64,000 nt of DNA, from NCBI GenBank assembly GCA_947253945.1, contig CAMYAY010000004.1, positions 1 through 64,000 of the forward strand, written 5' to 3'. The position numbers and the translations under genes were made by a program. The stretch comes from an uncultured Candidatus Saccharibacteria bacterium (lineage in GTDB: Bacteria > Patescibacteriota > Saccharimonadia > Saccharimonadales > Saccharimonadaceae). Positions 9,118 through 17,859 of the stretch are shown here, piece after piece. Every line of letters begins with the position of its first letter. The stretch's first letter is position 1. The notes under the pieces are model-generated. The model was not told the origin of the DNA and made no database searches. It saw only the letters and a program-made list of their open reading frames with translations.

Positions 9118-10989
9118 CTATTTCTTATCGACAACTTCGCCTTCTACTGGGCCGTCGTCTTTCTTATTATTCTTGCTTGCCTCTTGTGCAGCTTGCTGAT
9201 ACAGCTTAGCGCCAACCTTCTGAATCGCTTCCGACAAAGTCTTCTGAGCTGACTCTAGTTCGCTCTTATCTTCTGACTTGAGATGGCCCTCAGCTTCCTT
9301 AACAGCAGCTTCAACCGCCTTCTTGTCATCTTCAGAAATTTTGTCCTTAAACTCATCTGGCATCTTCTTTGCCTGATAAATCGTATTCTCTAGCTGGTTA
9401 CGGGCATCAATCGCTTCACGCTTTTCCTTATCTTCCGAGGCATGCGCTTCAGCTTCAGCCTGTGCTTTAGCAATATCTTCCTTCGACAGATTACCACTGT
9501 TTTGAATCGTAATCGATTGCTCCTTACCGGTGCCTTTATCCTTAGCGGTAACATTTAGAATGCCGTTGGCATCGATATTAAAGGTAACTTCAATCTGTGG
9601 AATACCACGTGGCGCTGGAGCAATACCATCCAAAATAAAGCGACCAAGCGACTTATTATCCGCAGCAAACTCACGTTCACCCTGCAAAACATTGATTTCT
9701 ACCTGAGGCTGGTTATCAGATGCAGTTGAAAAGACCTGCGACTTACTAGTCGGAATAGTTGAGTTGCGGTCAATTAACTTAGTCGACACACCGCCCATCG
9801 TTTCAATACCAAGACTCAATGGGGTAACATCAAGTAGCAAGACATCCTTCACGTCACCAGCAAGCACGCCACCCTGAATTGCAGCACCATCAGCAACAAC
9901 TTCATCTGGATTTACACCAGCCATTGGCTCCTTGCCGAAGATTTCCTTGGCCTTCTCAATCACCGCTGGCATACGAGTCATGCCACCAACCAAGACAACG
10001 TGACCAAGTTCACTTGGTTTAACGCCAGCATCATCCATTGCCTTGCGGCAAGGAATTGCCAAGCGGTCAAGCAAATCAGCACACAATTCCTCAAGCTTAG
10101 CACGCGTCAATGTAGTCTCAAAGTGCTTTGGACCTGAGGCGTCAGCCGTAATAAATGGTAGACTTACCTCATATTCCGTAGTAGTACTAAGTTCCTTCTT
10201 TGCCTTTTCGGCTTCGTCCTTCAAGCGTTGCATAGCAGCCTTGTCGGACGACAAGTCAATGCCAGTCTCATTCTTAAATTCATCAATAAAGTGGCGAACA
10301 ATCCGGTTATCGAAGTCCTCACCACCAAGGTGGGTATCACCATTCGTAGACTTAACCTCGAACACGCCGTCGCCGAGCTCCAAGATAGACACATCGAACG
10401 TACCACCACCAAGGTCAAACACTACAATTTTTTCATCAGCATTCTTCTCTAGACCGTAAGCCAAGGCAGCGGCAGTTGGTTCGTTGACAATACGCTTCAC
10501 CTCAAGGCCAGCAATTTTACCAGCATCCTTGGTTGCTTGGCGCTGTGAATCATCAAAGTAAGCTGGCACTGTGATAACGGCTTCCGTCACTGGATGGCCC
10601 AAGTAACTTTCCGCATCAGCCTTGATTTTAGCTAGCACCATTGCGCTAATTTCCTCTGGGCTATACACCTTGCCATTAATTTCAACCGCAGCATTGCCCT
10701 TGTTGTTGACAATCTTGTATGGCATTACACCCAGGTCCTTCTGGACTTCCTTATCGGTAAAGCGGCGACCCATCAAACGCTTAATGGCGTAAATAGTATT
10801 CTCGGCATTTACTACGCGCTGACGCTGTGCCACCTGACCAACTAGGCGTTCGCCCTTCTTGTTAATCGCTACCACCGATGGAGTAGTGCGATTACCTTCT
10901 TTATTAGCAATAATTTCTGGTTTACCAGCTAGCAAATACGCTACTGCGCTGTTAGTTGTACCAAGATCAATTCCAATTATCGTACCCAT
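9118..10989 (-). CDS. dnaK: chaperone DnaK (Hsp70)
   Basis: ATP-dependent chaperone for nascent and misfolded proteins. The N-terminal ATPase domain has [13 protein letters not shown] at the start, [13 protein letters not shown] near residue 190, and the [12 protein letters not shown] segment. The [11 protein letters not shown] linker leads to the substrate-binding domain and helical lid. It is 623 residues and ends in an acidic/basic tail (GEVVDKK) rather than EEVD. GGAG precedes the ATG. It heads a dnaK-dnaJ unit under its own CIRCE-bearing promoter, separate from hrcA-grpE. Confidence 0.98.
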   Translation of the reverse strand: MGTIIGIDLGTTNSAVAYLLAGKPEIIANKEGNRTTPSVVAINKKGERLVGQVAQRQRVVNAENTIYAIKRLMGRRFTDKEVQKDLGVMPYKIVNNKGNAAVEINGKVYSPEEISAMVLAKIKADAESYLGHPVTEAVITVPAYFDDSQRQATKDAGKIAGLEVKRIVNEPTAAALAYGLEKNADEKIVVFDLGGGTFDVSILELGDGVFEVKSTNGDTHLGGEDFDNRIVRHFIDEFKNETGIDLSSDKAAMQRLKDEAEKAKKELSTTTEYEVSLPFITADASGPKHFETTLTRAKLEELCADLLDRLAIPCRKAMDDAGVKPSELGHVVLVGGMTRMPAVIEKAKEIFGKEPMAGVNPDEVVADGAAIQGGVLAGDVKDVLLLDVTPLSLGIETMGGVSTKLIDRNSTIPTSKSQVFSTASDNQPQVEINVLQGEREFAADNKSLGRFILDGIAPAPRGIPQIEVTFNIDANGILNVTAKDKGTGKEQSITIQNSGNLSKEDIAKAQAEAEAHASEDKEKREAIDARNQLENTIYQAKKMPDEFKDKISEDDKKAVEAAVKEAEGHLKSEDKSELESAQKTLSEAIQKVGAKLYQQAAQEASKNNKKDDGPVEGEVVDKK

Positions 10990-11015
10990 ATGCTCCTTTC
11001 CTTAGAACAATACCC

Positions 11016-11040
11016 TGGCAGTCAGCTTATCTAACTGCCA
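11016..11040 (-). promoter_or_regulatory. 5'-terminal stem-loop of the dnaK mRNA
   Basis: Minus-strand arms TGGCAGTTAG and CTGACTGCCA form a 10-base stem (one G-U pair) around ATAAG. The -10 box at 11050-11055 puts the transcript start only a few bases upstream, so the mRNA would begin almost directly with this hairpin. Such 5' stems commonly protect mRNA from decay. Confidence 0.6.
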
Positions 11041-11049
11041 ACTATCTCT

Positions 11050-11087
11050 AGTGTAGTACGTTGGCACTCGTATGTCAAGAGTGCCAA
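11050..11087 (-). promoter_or_regulatory. dnaK promoter overlapped by a CIRCE operator
   Basis: The CIRCE element is TTGGCACTC-N9-GAGTGCCAA at 11061-11087, with perfect 9-base arms and the canonical spacer. Read on the minus strand, the spacer supplies a consensus -35 TTGACA (11073-11078), then exactly 17 bases, then TACACT (11050-11055). HrcA bound here would cover the -35 box and repress dnaK-dnaJ until heat shock. Confidence 0.93.
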
Positions 11088-11107
11088 TTGTAGTAATATA
11101 GTCAACA

Positions 11108-11584
11108 CTATTTACGTGTCACGCTCACCATAGCTGGACGTAAAACTTGCCCATGATAGAGGTAACCCGTGCGAAGTACTACCTTCACCACCTCGGTATC
11201 GCCTTCCGACTCATCAAACTGAATTGCGTTATGCTGGTTGTGGTCAAATAAATCACCTGATTTCACTGTTATCGGCTCTATCCCAAGTTCACCCAAAGAC
11301 TTTAGTAGTTTAGCGCGCATCGCAACCACACCCTTTACCCACTCATTTTCCGTTAAATCAGCCGGCACTTGTGCTGTCGCACTATCAATAATATCAATCG
11401 TCGGCAATAATTTACCTAGTATACGCTCTGCTGACCGCAATTGCGCCGCAGCAATATCCTGCTCAGTATGCTTACGATAATTCTCGAAATCAGCCCGCGT
11501 CCGTTGCAAATCATTGGTCAACTCGGCTATTTTTGCCGATTGCTCCGACTGCTTGATATCATTATGCTTATCATCTTGCTTCAT
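11108..11584 (-). CDS. grpE: nucleotide exchange factor GrpE
   Basis: Releases ADP from DnaK to reset the chaperone cycle. An N-terminal coiled coil (IAELTNDLQRTRADFENYRKHTEQ) leads to the C-terminal beta domain (FDHNQHNAIQ, VVKVVLRTGYLYHGQVLRPAMVSV). I start it at 11584 (MKQDDKHN), giving 158 residues, because GGGAGGACAATA precedes that ATG. The longer frame start lacks such a site. The start overlaps the last 14 bases of hrcA, so the two are coupled. Confidence 0.95.
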   Translation of the reverse strand: MKQDDKHNDIKQSEQSAKIAELTNDLQRTRADFENYRKHTEQDIAAAQLRSAERILGKLLPTIDIIDSATAQVPADLTENEWVKGVVAMRAKLLKSLGELGIEPITVKSGDLFDHNQHNAIQFDESEGDTEVVKVVLRTGYLYHGQVLRPAMVSVTRK

Positions 11585-12314
11585 TATTGTCCTCCCGTAA
11601 AACATGTTCCAGCATTCGCCCTGCCTCTAAAACTAGCATCATCACCCGCGCATAACTTTGGCGCGTAGGCCCTAGCACGCCAATGTAGCTATGGTCTGAA
11701 TACGGCGAATTAAATCGACTAATTATTAATGACGAGCCGCTGTCGCGACCAATTGGATTCTCCGACCCAATAAATACATTCAGTACATCATTCGGGGCAG
11801 TTTCCCTGAGCCATGGTTCTAGATTATCTAGTAGCGACGCCACTGAACGTACATGGTCGCCGTTTTCAAACTCTGGCTGTGAGAATAAATTACTGATACC
11901 AGACATATACAATTGTTCCCCAATAGTAGCTATACCCAGATTATGCGTCGCTTCCACGAGAGAATCTACCGCCGCCCGAATCGCCAAATCAGCCCTGTCG
12001 GGCGATGCCATAACACGTGCCCGAATCGCTTTAGCCTGACGCTGCTCTTTTGTATTGTTGCTACGCGCCATCGCACCAGTCTCAACAATACTATTAACAT
12101 ACAAACGATACCCCTTATCGGTTGGTATACGTCCAGAAGAAGTATGGGTATGCTTGAGATATCCCATCTTTTCTAGTTGTGCCATCTCGCTGCGCATGGT
12201 AGCTGGCGACACGTCAAACAACTTAGCTAGGAGCACACTGCCCACTGGAACAGCTAGCTCAGCGTACTGCTCCACCATAGCTTTCAAAATCCGCGCTTGG
12301 CGCTCAGTCATCAT
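11571..12314 (-). CDS. hrcA: heat-inducible transcription repressor HrcA (short form)
   Basis: Represses chaperone genes by binding CIRCE. The N-terminal winged helix (VGSVLLAKLFDVSPATMRSEMAQLEKMGYL, HTSSGRIPTDKGYRLYV) is classic. The C-terminal part keeps the GxLGPxRxSYxRVM motif (IGVLGPTRQSYARVM). At 247 residues it is about 100 shorter than typical HrcA (about 340), having lost most of the central dimerisation insert. It sits under its own CIRCE, giving autoregulation. The -10 TATCAT (12321-12326) ends 6 bases before the ATG, so the mRNA is probably leaderless. Confidence 0.95.
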   Translation of the reverse strand: MMTERQARILKAMVEQYAELAVPVGSVLLAKLFDVSPATMRSEMAQLEKMGYLKHTHTSSGRIPTDKGYRLYVNSIVETGAMARSNNTKEQRQAKAIRARVMASPDRADLAIRAAVDSLVEATHNLGIATIGEQLYMSGISNLFSQPEFENGDHVRSVASLLDNLEPWLRETAPNDVLNVFIGSENPIGRDSGSSLIISRFNSPYSDHSYIGVLGPTRQSYARVMMLVLEAGRMLEHVLREDNNEAR

Positions 12315-12320
12315 ACCTAT

Positions 12321-12358
12321 ATGATAATGCTTTGGCGCTCTAATGTCAAGAGTGCCAA
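12321..12358 (-). promoter_or_regulatory. hrcA promoter overlapped by a CIRCE operator
   Basis: CIRCE at 12332-12358 reads TTGGCGCTC-N9-GAGTGCCAA on the plus strand (one mismatch between arms). On the minus strand its spacer holds TTGACA (12344-12349), followed by exactly 17 bases and TATCAT (12321-12326). The geometry is the same as at dnaK, so both units should respond together. Confidence 0.93.
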
Positions 12359-12359
12359 A

Positions 12360-12746
12360 TTAGTTGTGCGTTGGCTGCGAACTGCCGTCATTGCTGCCAC
12401 CATTGTCACTATCGGTAATACCCAGGTTCTCGTCGTCTAGCTGTTCAGCATTAAAATTACCTAGGTTCTTTAGCTCGCGCTGATATTTATCAATTCGCGC
12501 ATCAAAATCTTTCAGCGCTGCCGCATCAAGCGCACCAGTTGAACCGAACGGATGGTCGTCCGCCTCCTTCTTTACTTGCGAACGTACCTTCTCGTAGCCC
12601 GGGCGGCTAAGGTCAAGCTGAATTGCACCACTAACCTGATATATCCGAAGACTAATTGAGGTCATTATTATCGTAATAACAATGCATAGTAAGATAAAGC
12701 AGCTTAGACGATGCCGCGCCACCAAAGCTTGCGCCTTATTTAACAT
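12360..12746 (-). CDS. small single-pass membrane protein, unknown function
   Basis: A 128-residue protein with a short basic start, one membrane span (about residues 14-36, LSCFILLCIVITIIMTSIS) and a hydrophilic outer domain ending in an Asp/Asn/Ser-rich tail. A GAGG site precedes the ATG. It overlaps the end of the upstream secreted protein by 11 bases, so both are made together and may form one envelope complex. I recognise no family. A heat-shock link is possible because hrcA starts just downstream, but hrcA has its own promoter. Confidence 0.8.
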   Translation of the reverse strand: MLNKAQALVARHRLSCFILLCIVITIIMTSISLRIYQVSGAIQLDLSRPGYEKVRSQVKKEADDHPFGSTGALDAAALKDFDARIDKYQRELKNLGNFNAEQLDDENLGITDSDNGGSNDGSSQPTHN

Positions 12747-13242
12747 CTAGCCTCTTTCGCACCGCGTTAAACTCATCGATATAATCATGAAACAACTTAT
12801 CTAGAGCATCTACGCTTTGCTTTAACTTACTACGCTTATCGCGCAGTTTAGTTAAGCCACTATAAAAGTCGTCCGGATTAGACCGGCAATCCATACCGAC
12901 TAAATTAGTTAAATCGCCATCATAATCACTGTATAGCGACCGAAAATCTTTCAGTTCGTTACTGTAATCATCCGTAATACTTGCTAGTTTGGTTGACGAT
13001 AAACGATTCACCGAAACACGGGCATTCATCGCAAAAAATAAGTCGTTTAATTCGTTGTAGACACGCCCGCGGTTAATTCTCAACGCCGCATCGGTTTTTT
13101 CAATCTGCGACAACATCGACTGTGCTGAGGTGCAGCTCACTTTTATCACATCTTGGCTTGGCGCTGCTACAACTGGCAATGTTAACAAGGTTACAGCCAA
13201 GGCCGCAACAAACATACTTAATAAAATTGCCGTTCGCTTCAT
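12736..13242 (-). CDS. secreted coiled-coil protein, unknown function
   Basis: From the ATG at 13242 the product is 168 residues. It has a clear signal peptide (MKRTAILLSMFVAALAVTLL, cleavage probably after VVAA), then an alpha-helical, charge-rich domain with heptad-like spacing. Two Cys (in KVSCTSA and MDCRSN) could form a disulfide. I rejected the longer frame start because TATAAT (13250-13255) ends 7 bases before this ATG, placing the extra residues in the promoter. It is coupled to the membrane protein downstream. Function unknown. Confidence 0.85.
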   Translation of the reverse strand: MKRTAILLSMFVAALAVTLLTLPVVAAPSQDVIKVSCTSAQSMLSQIEKTDAALRINRGRVYNELNDLFFAMNARVSVNRLSSTKLASITDDYSNELKDFRSLYSDYDGDLTNLVGMDCRSNPDDFYSGLTKLRDKRSKLKQSVDALDKLFHDYIDEFNAVRKRLDVK

Positions 13243-13292
13243 ATTTTCTATTATATAATACATATAGAAAATTGTCAGTTTATATAAAAATC

Positions 13293-13994
13293 ATGGAACA
13301 GCATTCAGCCCAATATCACCAACGCCGCCGCATTTGGTATGCCGCCATCGCCATACTTATTATGTACATAATTTTTGCACTCATTTATAGCTACTGGCCC
13401 GATTTTAATAAATATGATCATGCTAAAAATTTTAACTTATCAGCGCAAAATTTACTTGAGCATTTGCCCGTAAAACCGCTTGATAGTAGCAAAAAATATG
13501 ATCGTAAAAAATTTGGCCATGGTTGGCAGCCATGGGGAAAGTGCAATACAAGACAGCGAATTTTACAGCGCGACCTCACAGACAAGACGCTTGATGGCTG
13601 TCATGTCATAGCTGGCAAATTATACGACCTCTATACCGGAAATTTTATGATCATAAAAAATAAGGCTGAGATGCACAAAAATGTACAAATTGATCATGTT
13701 GTCGCCCTTGCTAATGCTTGGCAAACTGGCGCTGCAGAACTATCGCCCGCACGCCGGCAAGAACTTGCCAATGATGACTTGGAGTTATTGGCCGTCAGTA
13801 GCAAAAGTAACTTACAAAAGTCTAGTAGCGATGCCAACCAATGGCTGCCCACCAACATCAAATTCCGCTGCGCTTATGTAGCACGCCAGATTGCCGTAAA
13901 AATCCGCTACCATCTATGGGTAACCGCCGCCGAAAAAGCCACTATGAAAAAAATAATCGGGCACTGCCCTATGCTAGCAGTGCCCGAACACTAA
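13293..13994 (+). CDS. membrane-anchored extracellular HNH nuclease
   Basis: A 233-residue protein with an N-terminal membrane anchor (about residues 14-36, IWYAAIAILIMYIIFALIY) and an outer nuclease domain. The pattern W.PWGKCNTRQRILQRDL, LYDLYTG, then IDHVVALANAWQTGA and SNLQKSSSDANQWLP matches the secreted HNH (DUF1524-like) nucleases of Actinobacteria, with the DH and the later Asn residues forming the metal site. Two further Cys (HVIA upstream, FRCAYVA) may form disulfides. I start at 13293 because upstream codons run through the divergent promoter. A likely role is cutting extracellular DNA for nucleotide salvage; that role is inference. Confidence 0.85.
   Translation: MEQHSAQYHQRRRIWYAAIAILIMYIIFALIYSYWPDFNKYDHAKNFNLSAQNLLEHLPVKPLDSSKKYDRKKFGHGWQPWGKCNTRQRILQRDLTDKTLDGCHVIAGKLYDLYTGNFMIIKNKAEMHKNVQIDHVVALANAWQTGAAELSPARRQELANDDLELLAVSSKSNLQKSSSDANQWLPTNIKFRCAYVARQIAVKIRYHLWVTAAEKATMKKIIGHCPMLAVPEH
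13947..13986 (-). terminator. terminator of the ABC exporter operon, inside the HNH gene
   Basis: CGGGCACTG/CAGTGCCCG (13958-13986) forms a 9-base stem with an 11-base loop. On the minus strand it is followed by ATTATTTTTTT. It lies beyond the permease stop at 14005 and within the last codons of the convergent HNH gene. Confidence 0.85.
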
Positions 13995-14004
13995 ACTCGG
14001 TTAT

Positions 14005-15267
14005 TTATGCCTTACCGAATAGTTTATAAGCCTTCTTAACGAAGCCGAGACTCTTGAGTGACAGCTTTTTATTGTACGAAATTGCCCCAATCTGGAACAG
14101 CTTAGCAGCCAATAGCATCACTACTATAATCGACACTATCATAATAGTGAAAACAATGGCCACATCCTGCATTGTTAAATAGCCCATAGCATTACGTACT
14201 AGTAGCGGAATTGGCGCCGTAAATGGAAAATACATTAGAATCTGTGCAACTAAATCAGCCTTAGCTGTAATGTATATGTTAAGCGCATAGATTGGTATAA
14301 ACACCAGCATCATTACAATTCCAGTATATTGGCTGGCTTCCTTCGCGGTCGGTGACACTGCTCCCATACCAACTAGTGCTCCACAAATTAGCATTAAACT
14401 AAGCACAAAAATACCAAACCCTACACCAAGCCTTACCGGATCAAGCGGAATCTGTGAAATAAATGGTATAATTCCACCAGCAAATTCAGGCTTAAAAATA
14501 CGCAGTCCAGCAAACACTAACACCAATATGCCTACCATCTCAAAAATCTGCACAAATATCAATGAAATGTAGGCCATAATTTTAGCTGAGATAAAAGTCC
14601 GGCTATTAATCGTAGTTAGAATAATCTCGGTAACGCGGTTTTCCTTTTCTTCGGTGGTCGAATTAACCATCATGCTACCGTAAACCGACAAAATCAGATA
14701 GAACACAATAATCAACGCCCCTGGAGCAATCATCTCAGCAATCGGGTTGATTGGCTTGCCATCACGATAATTCTGCGTATTATACTTCACGGTTGACTTT
14801 GTCATACTTGTCAAATCGTCTGACATACGACGCTTCGCGCTCTTTGAAAGAATATCCTTCGAAATATCCTCATAGCGGCCGCCCTCCATCATTCCAATAT
14901 AGTTTTGGTCAATTGTAACCGGCATATTACTGAGGTTCTTAGGATAGTGAATTACAGCATCAAGCTTCTTGCTCATTAAATCGCGCTCGCTACCAGCCAA
15001 ATCGCGCGTCAAATGTGCACCTGTACCGGCAATATCGTCTTTATTAATTAAGCCACTATCATCAATTATCGCAATCTTGTATGATTCGTTTCTAGCAGCT
15101 TCGATATTATCATGCTGCGTCTTCTGAGCAAACACTGAAATGCCCGCAATTACAAATATAATGGCTGGCACAATTAGGATGCTAAACCAAAACATCTTTT
15201 TCTTCATGGTGCGTATCATCTCAAAACGATACACTGTACCAAAATTGTGGCCAAATAACCTACTCAT
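14005..15267 (-). CDS. ABC-2 type exporter permease (NatB-like)
   Basis: A 420-residue permease with an N-terminal span (MFWFSILIVPAIIFVIAGIS), a ~170-residue outer domain, then about five more spans in the C-terminal half (ALIIVFYLILSVYGSMM onward) including the ENRVTEIILTTINSRTFISAK segment typical of NatB/YhaP-type permeases. I start at 15267 (MSRLFGHN), where GGAG precedes the ATG; the ATG overlaps the ATPase stop by 8 bases. It pairs with the ATPase gene at 15260 to form an exporter. The substrate (ion, peptide or drug) cannot be told from sequence. Confidence 0.9.
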   Translation of the reverse strand: MSRLFGHNFGTVYRFEMIRTMKKKMFWFSILIVPAIIFVIAGISVFAQKTQHDNIEAARNESYKIAIIDDSGLINKDDIAGTGAHLTRDLAGSERDLMSKKLDAVIHYPKNLSNMPVTIDQNYIGMMEGGRYEDISKDILSKSAKRRMSDDLTSMTKSTVKYNTQNYRDGKPINPIAEMIAPGALIIVFYLILSVYGSMMVNSTTEEKENRVTEIILTTINSRTFISAKIMAYISLIFVQIFEMVGILVLVFAGLRIFKPEFAGGIIPFISQIPLDPVRLGVGFGIFVLSLMLICGALVGMGAVSPTAKEASQYTGIVMMLVFIPIYALNIYITAKADLVAQILMYFPFTAPIPLLVRNAMGYLTMQDVAIVFTIMIVSIIVVMLLAAKLFQIGAISYNKKLSLKSLGFVKKAYKLFGKA

Positions 15268-16015
15268 CGTCTTTGTCTCCTTCGTAAACTTTAATAAATA
15301 CATCGCGAAGCGACTTCTCGCCATATTTATGCTCAACTTCCTCTGGTGTACCATAGGCCTCAGCCACGCCGTTCTTTAATAACAATACACGGTCGCAAAG
15401 ATGTTCCACATCTTCCATCTGGTGACTAATCATTACAATGGTAGCACCGCGTTCCTTGCTCTCCATAATAAGTTGCATTAACAGCTTGCAGTTAACTGGG
15501 TCGAAACCCTTAGTTGGCTCATCCAGCACTAATAGCTCTGGGTCGTTCATTAAAGCAACGCCGAGCTGGATTTTTTGCTGCTGGCCACCACTCAATTTAT
15601 CAAGACGAGTATTGGCATATTCAGTCATCTTAACGCGCTCTAGATATTGCTTGATGTACTGATTGGCCTCCTGGCGCGACATACCTTTTAGCTGACCAAG
15701 AAATCGCATAGCATCAGCTACCGTCTCTTTACGATACAGCCCCCGCTCTTCCGGCAAATAGCCCAATTTAATACCACTATCAACCCTATATGGAGCACCA
15801 TCTACTAACAGTTCTCCCGAAGTTGGTTTATAAACACCAAACAGTGCGCGCAACGTTGTAGTCTTACCGCTACCGTTACTACCAAGTAGTCCAAATACTT
15901 CGCCACGCTTAACCTCAAACGACAAATCTTTAATAACATGTTTGTCGCCAAAATCCATTTTAAAATGCTTAACAGTGATAACATCACTTTTGTCAGCAGC
16001 TCGGGATTCTACCAT
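15260..16015 (-). CDS. ABC exporter ATP-binding protein (NatA-like)
   Basis: A 251-residue ATPase with Walker A (GSNGSGKTT), Q-loop, signature LSGGQQQK, Walker B (ELLVLDEPT) and the switch His (MISHQ). An AAAGGAT site precedes the ATG. It is coupled to the NatB-like permease downstream, and together they form a two-gene export system with its terminator inside the neighbouring nuclease gene. Confidence 0.93.
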   Translation of the reverse strand: MVESRAADKSDVITVKHFKMDFGDKHVIKDLSFEVKRGEVFGLLGSNGSGKTTTLRALFGVYKPTSGELLVDGAPYRVDSGIKLGYLPEERGLYRKETVADAMRFLGQLKGMSRQEANQYIKQYLERVKMTEYANTRLDKLSGGQQQKIQLGVALMNDPELLVLDEPTKGFDPVNCKLLMQLIMESKERGATIVMISHQMEDVEHLCDRVLLLKNGVAEAYGTPEEVEHKYGEKSLRDVFIKVYEGDKDDE

Positions 16016-16065
16016 TTTTATCCTTTCTTTACCTAGTTGACTGGCAACTATTACACTTAATTATA

Positions 16066-16893
16066 CTACTTTTTTAGACCAAGCAATGCCTTGTCTAAAG
16101 CGCTCTTCAACGTCTCATACTTTACGGCACCATCTAGCTTCTTACCGTTAATATATACTGATGGTGTGCCGTTTACCCCCATGCGACGACCGAGTGCGCA
16201 GTCTCGCTCAATCTTTGCCTTTACACCATTTGTCTGCGCATTAACAAACTCAGCATTAAATTTGTCAGCATCCAAGCCCGATTGCCTTGCGTAATCTGTC
16301 AAAGTCTTATTTCGTGTTGCTGAATCAACCGCATAACTTACCCACATATCGTTCTGAAACAGCAAGTCATGCATCTTCCAAAATGCTTGATTGCCACCCA
16401 GTTTTGCGGCCGTCTCACCCGCAATTAGCACCGTATCGGAGTTCGGATATGACAAGCTGAAGTTACGATAAATAAACCTCACACGGTCACCATATTCTTG
16501 ATGAATCTTATCAACATAGCTATGTACCGCCTGACAATGAACACAAGCAAAGTCCTCGTATTCAATTACTGTCACCTTGCTGTCCAATTTACCCTTGATG
16601 TGATCTGGAATGACCTTATTAACCTCATCTTGCGCCATCTCTTTACCGGTCAAATCTTTAAACGCTGCCTTCACTTTATCTACTGTAATAGGGTGCTGCG
16701 GGTCTAGCTTATCTGCTAACGCCTTCATATCAACACGCCGCGTAGTATTAGAAGTATCTTTAACGTCAAACTGACCTTCACCTGGCTTCGGCTGCGAACT
16801 CTTATACCAAAACAGACCAACAAATACCAATACTACTACTACAATCAGCACAAACGCTAAGCGCATGCTGCCTAATTCATTATCTCTTCTCAC
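16066..16893 (-). CDS. membrane-anchored DsbA-family thiol oxidoreductase
   Basis: A 275-residue protein: one N-terminal span (VLIVVVVLVFVGLFWY), a linker of ~80 residues, then a thioredoxin-fold DsbA domain with active site C117-VH-C120 (EYEDFACVHCQAVHSY) and the cis-Pro loop GTPSVYING. I choose the GTG at 16893 because GGAGGATATT precedes it; the longer TTG start would put that site inside the gene. Its likely role is disulfide formation in secreted proteins, such as the Cys-containing surface proteins at 29495 and 31033. It is transcribed divergently from the CNNM-like gene. Confidence 0.9.
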   Translation of the reverse strand: MRRDNELGSMRLAFVLIVVVVLVFVGLFWYKSSQPKPGEGQFDVKDTSNTTRRVDMKALADKLDPQHPITVDKVKAAFKDLTGKEMAQDEVNKVIPDHIKGKLDSKVTVIEYEDFACVHCQAVHSYVDKIHQEYGDRVRFIYRNFSLSYPNSDTVLIAGETAAKLGGNQAFWKMHDLLFQNDMWVSYAVDSATRNKTLTDYARQSGLDADKFNAEFVNAQTNGVKAKIERDCALGRRMGVNGTPSVYINGKKLDGAVKYETLKSALDKALLGLKK

Positions 16894-16947
16894 AATATCC
16901 TCCAAATAACATTATTACTAGTATAGCATAAATGCTATAATAATATC

Positions 16948-17832
16948 ATGCCTATTATCTTCATAATCTTGATTACCATATTATCGACTGCGTTATCAAG
17001 TGTTAACTTTGCCCCTAGTTTAAGTGATTTTGAAATCAAACGGCTCGGCAAAACTAACGAGAAATATCAAGACGTCGCCCGCTTCATTCATGTCTACCCG
17101 ACGTTCTATCTATTCTTAAAGTTTATTCATATCTGTTTAATTATTATCCTAACCAGTATTGCCGCCCGTAGCTACGGTATCATCACTGGTTCAATTTTAG
17201 CGGGTGCACTAATCACTCTGTCTGAGTTGCTTGGCAATAAAATTTCGCCTGTCACTACTGTGCTATTAGCTGACCAATCTAAATTCGTCAATCACTACTT
17301 TAGTTGGACTGAATTTTTGCGCCCACTAACCGTCGAACCGCCAAAACCACGTGTTGCCTCAACTGATGAACTCAGCCATCTCATTGAGGACAGCAAACTA
17401 AATATTGATCTCAAGCAGGAACTAACTCAAACACTACTAAATAGCCAACAAACCGCTCAAGACTGCATGCATCATTGGACAGAGGTAGTAAAGCTAAAAC
17501 AGCGCGACCGTTTGACACCAAAGGCGCTAGACGACCTCTTTAAGAGCAAGCAGGGCGTCTTCCCCGTACTAAAAAATAATGAGGTTGCTGGATTAATCTA
17601 CCTCAGCGACGTCTCAATTGTAGCGCAAAGCGAAAAGTCTATTTCAGACTATCTACGAAACGACGTACTCTATGTTACAGCCGACGAACCGCTTAAATCA
17701 GTAATCAACAAGATGGCCGCCAGCGAACTAACTATTGCTATCGTAAAGCACGATGAAACGATTGTTGGTCTAGTAACACTAGATAGTATTGTCAATCCCG
17801 TCTGCGCCAACCTAAAATGTGGTAAAATATAA
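16948..17832 (+). CDS. CNNM/CorC-like membrane protein with CBS domains
   Basis: A 294-residue protein. The N-terminal DUF21-like part has about three membrane spans and the ALSSVNFAPSLSDFEIKRLGK stretch. The C-terminal half holds two CBS-like repeats (LTPKALDDLFKSKQGVFPVLKNNEVAGLIYLSDV and YLRNDVLYVTADEPLKSVINKM...IVGLVTLDS). The order matches the CNNM/TlyC family, linked to Mg2+ or Co2+ transport. It lacks the usual C-terminal CorC/HlyC domain and is short. TATAAT (16936-16941) ends 6 bases before the ATG, so the mRNA is leaderless. aspS follows after 27 bases. Confidence 0.8.
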   Translation: MPIIFIILITILSTALSSVNFAPSLSDFEIKRLGKTNEKYQDVARFIHVYPTFYLFLKFIHICLIIILTSIAARSYGIITGSILAGALITLSELLGNKISPVTTVLLADQSKFVNHYFSWTEFLRPLTVEPPKPRVASTDELSHLIEDSKLNIDLKQELTQTLLNSQQTAQDCMHHWTEVVKLKQRDRLTPKALDDLFKSKQGVFPVLKNNEVAGLIYLSDVSIVAQSEKSISDYLRNDVLYVTADEPLKSVINKMAASELTIAIVKHDETIVGLVTLDSIVNPVCANLKCGKI

Positions 17833-17859
17833 CCTAGTTACAAGGAAAGGATTATTTTA

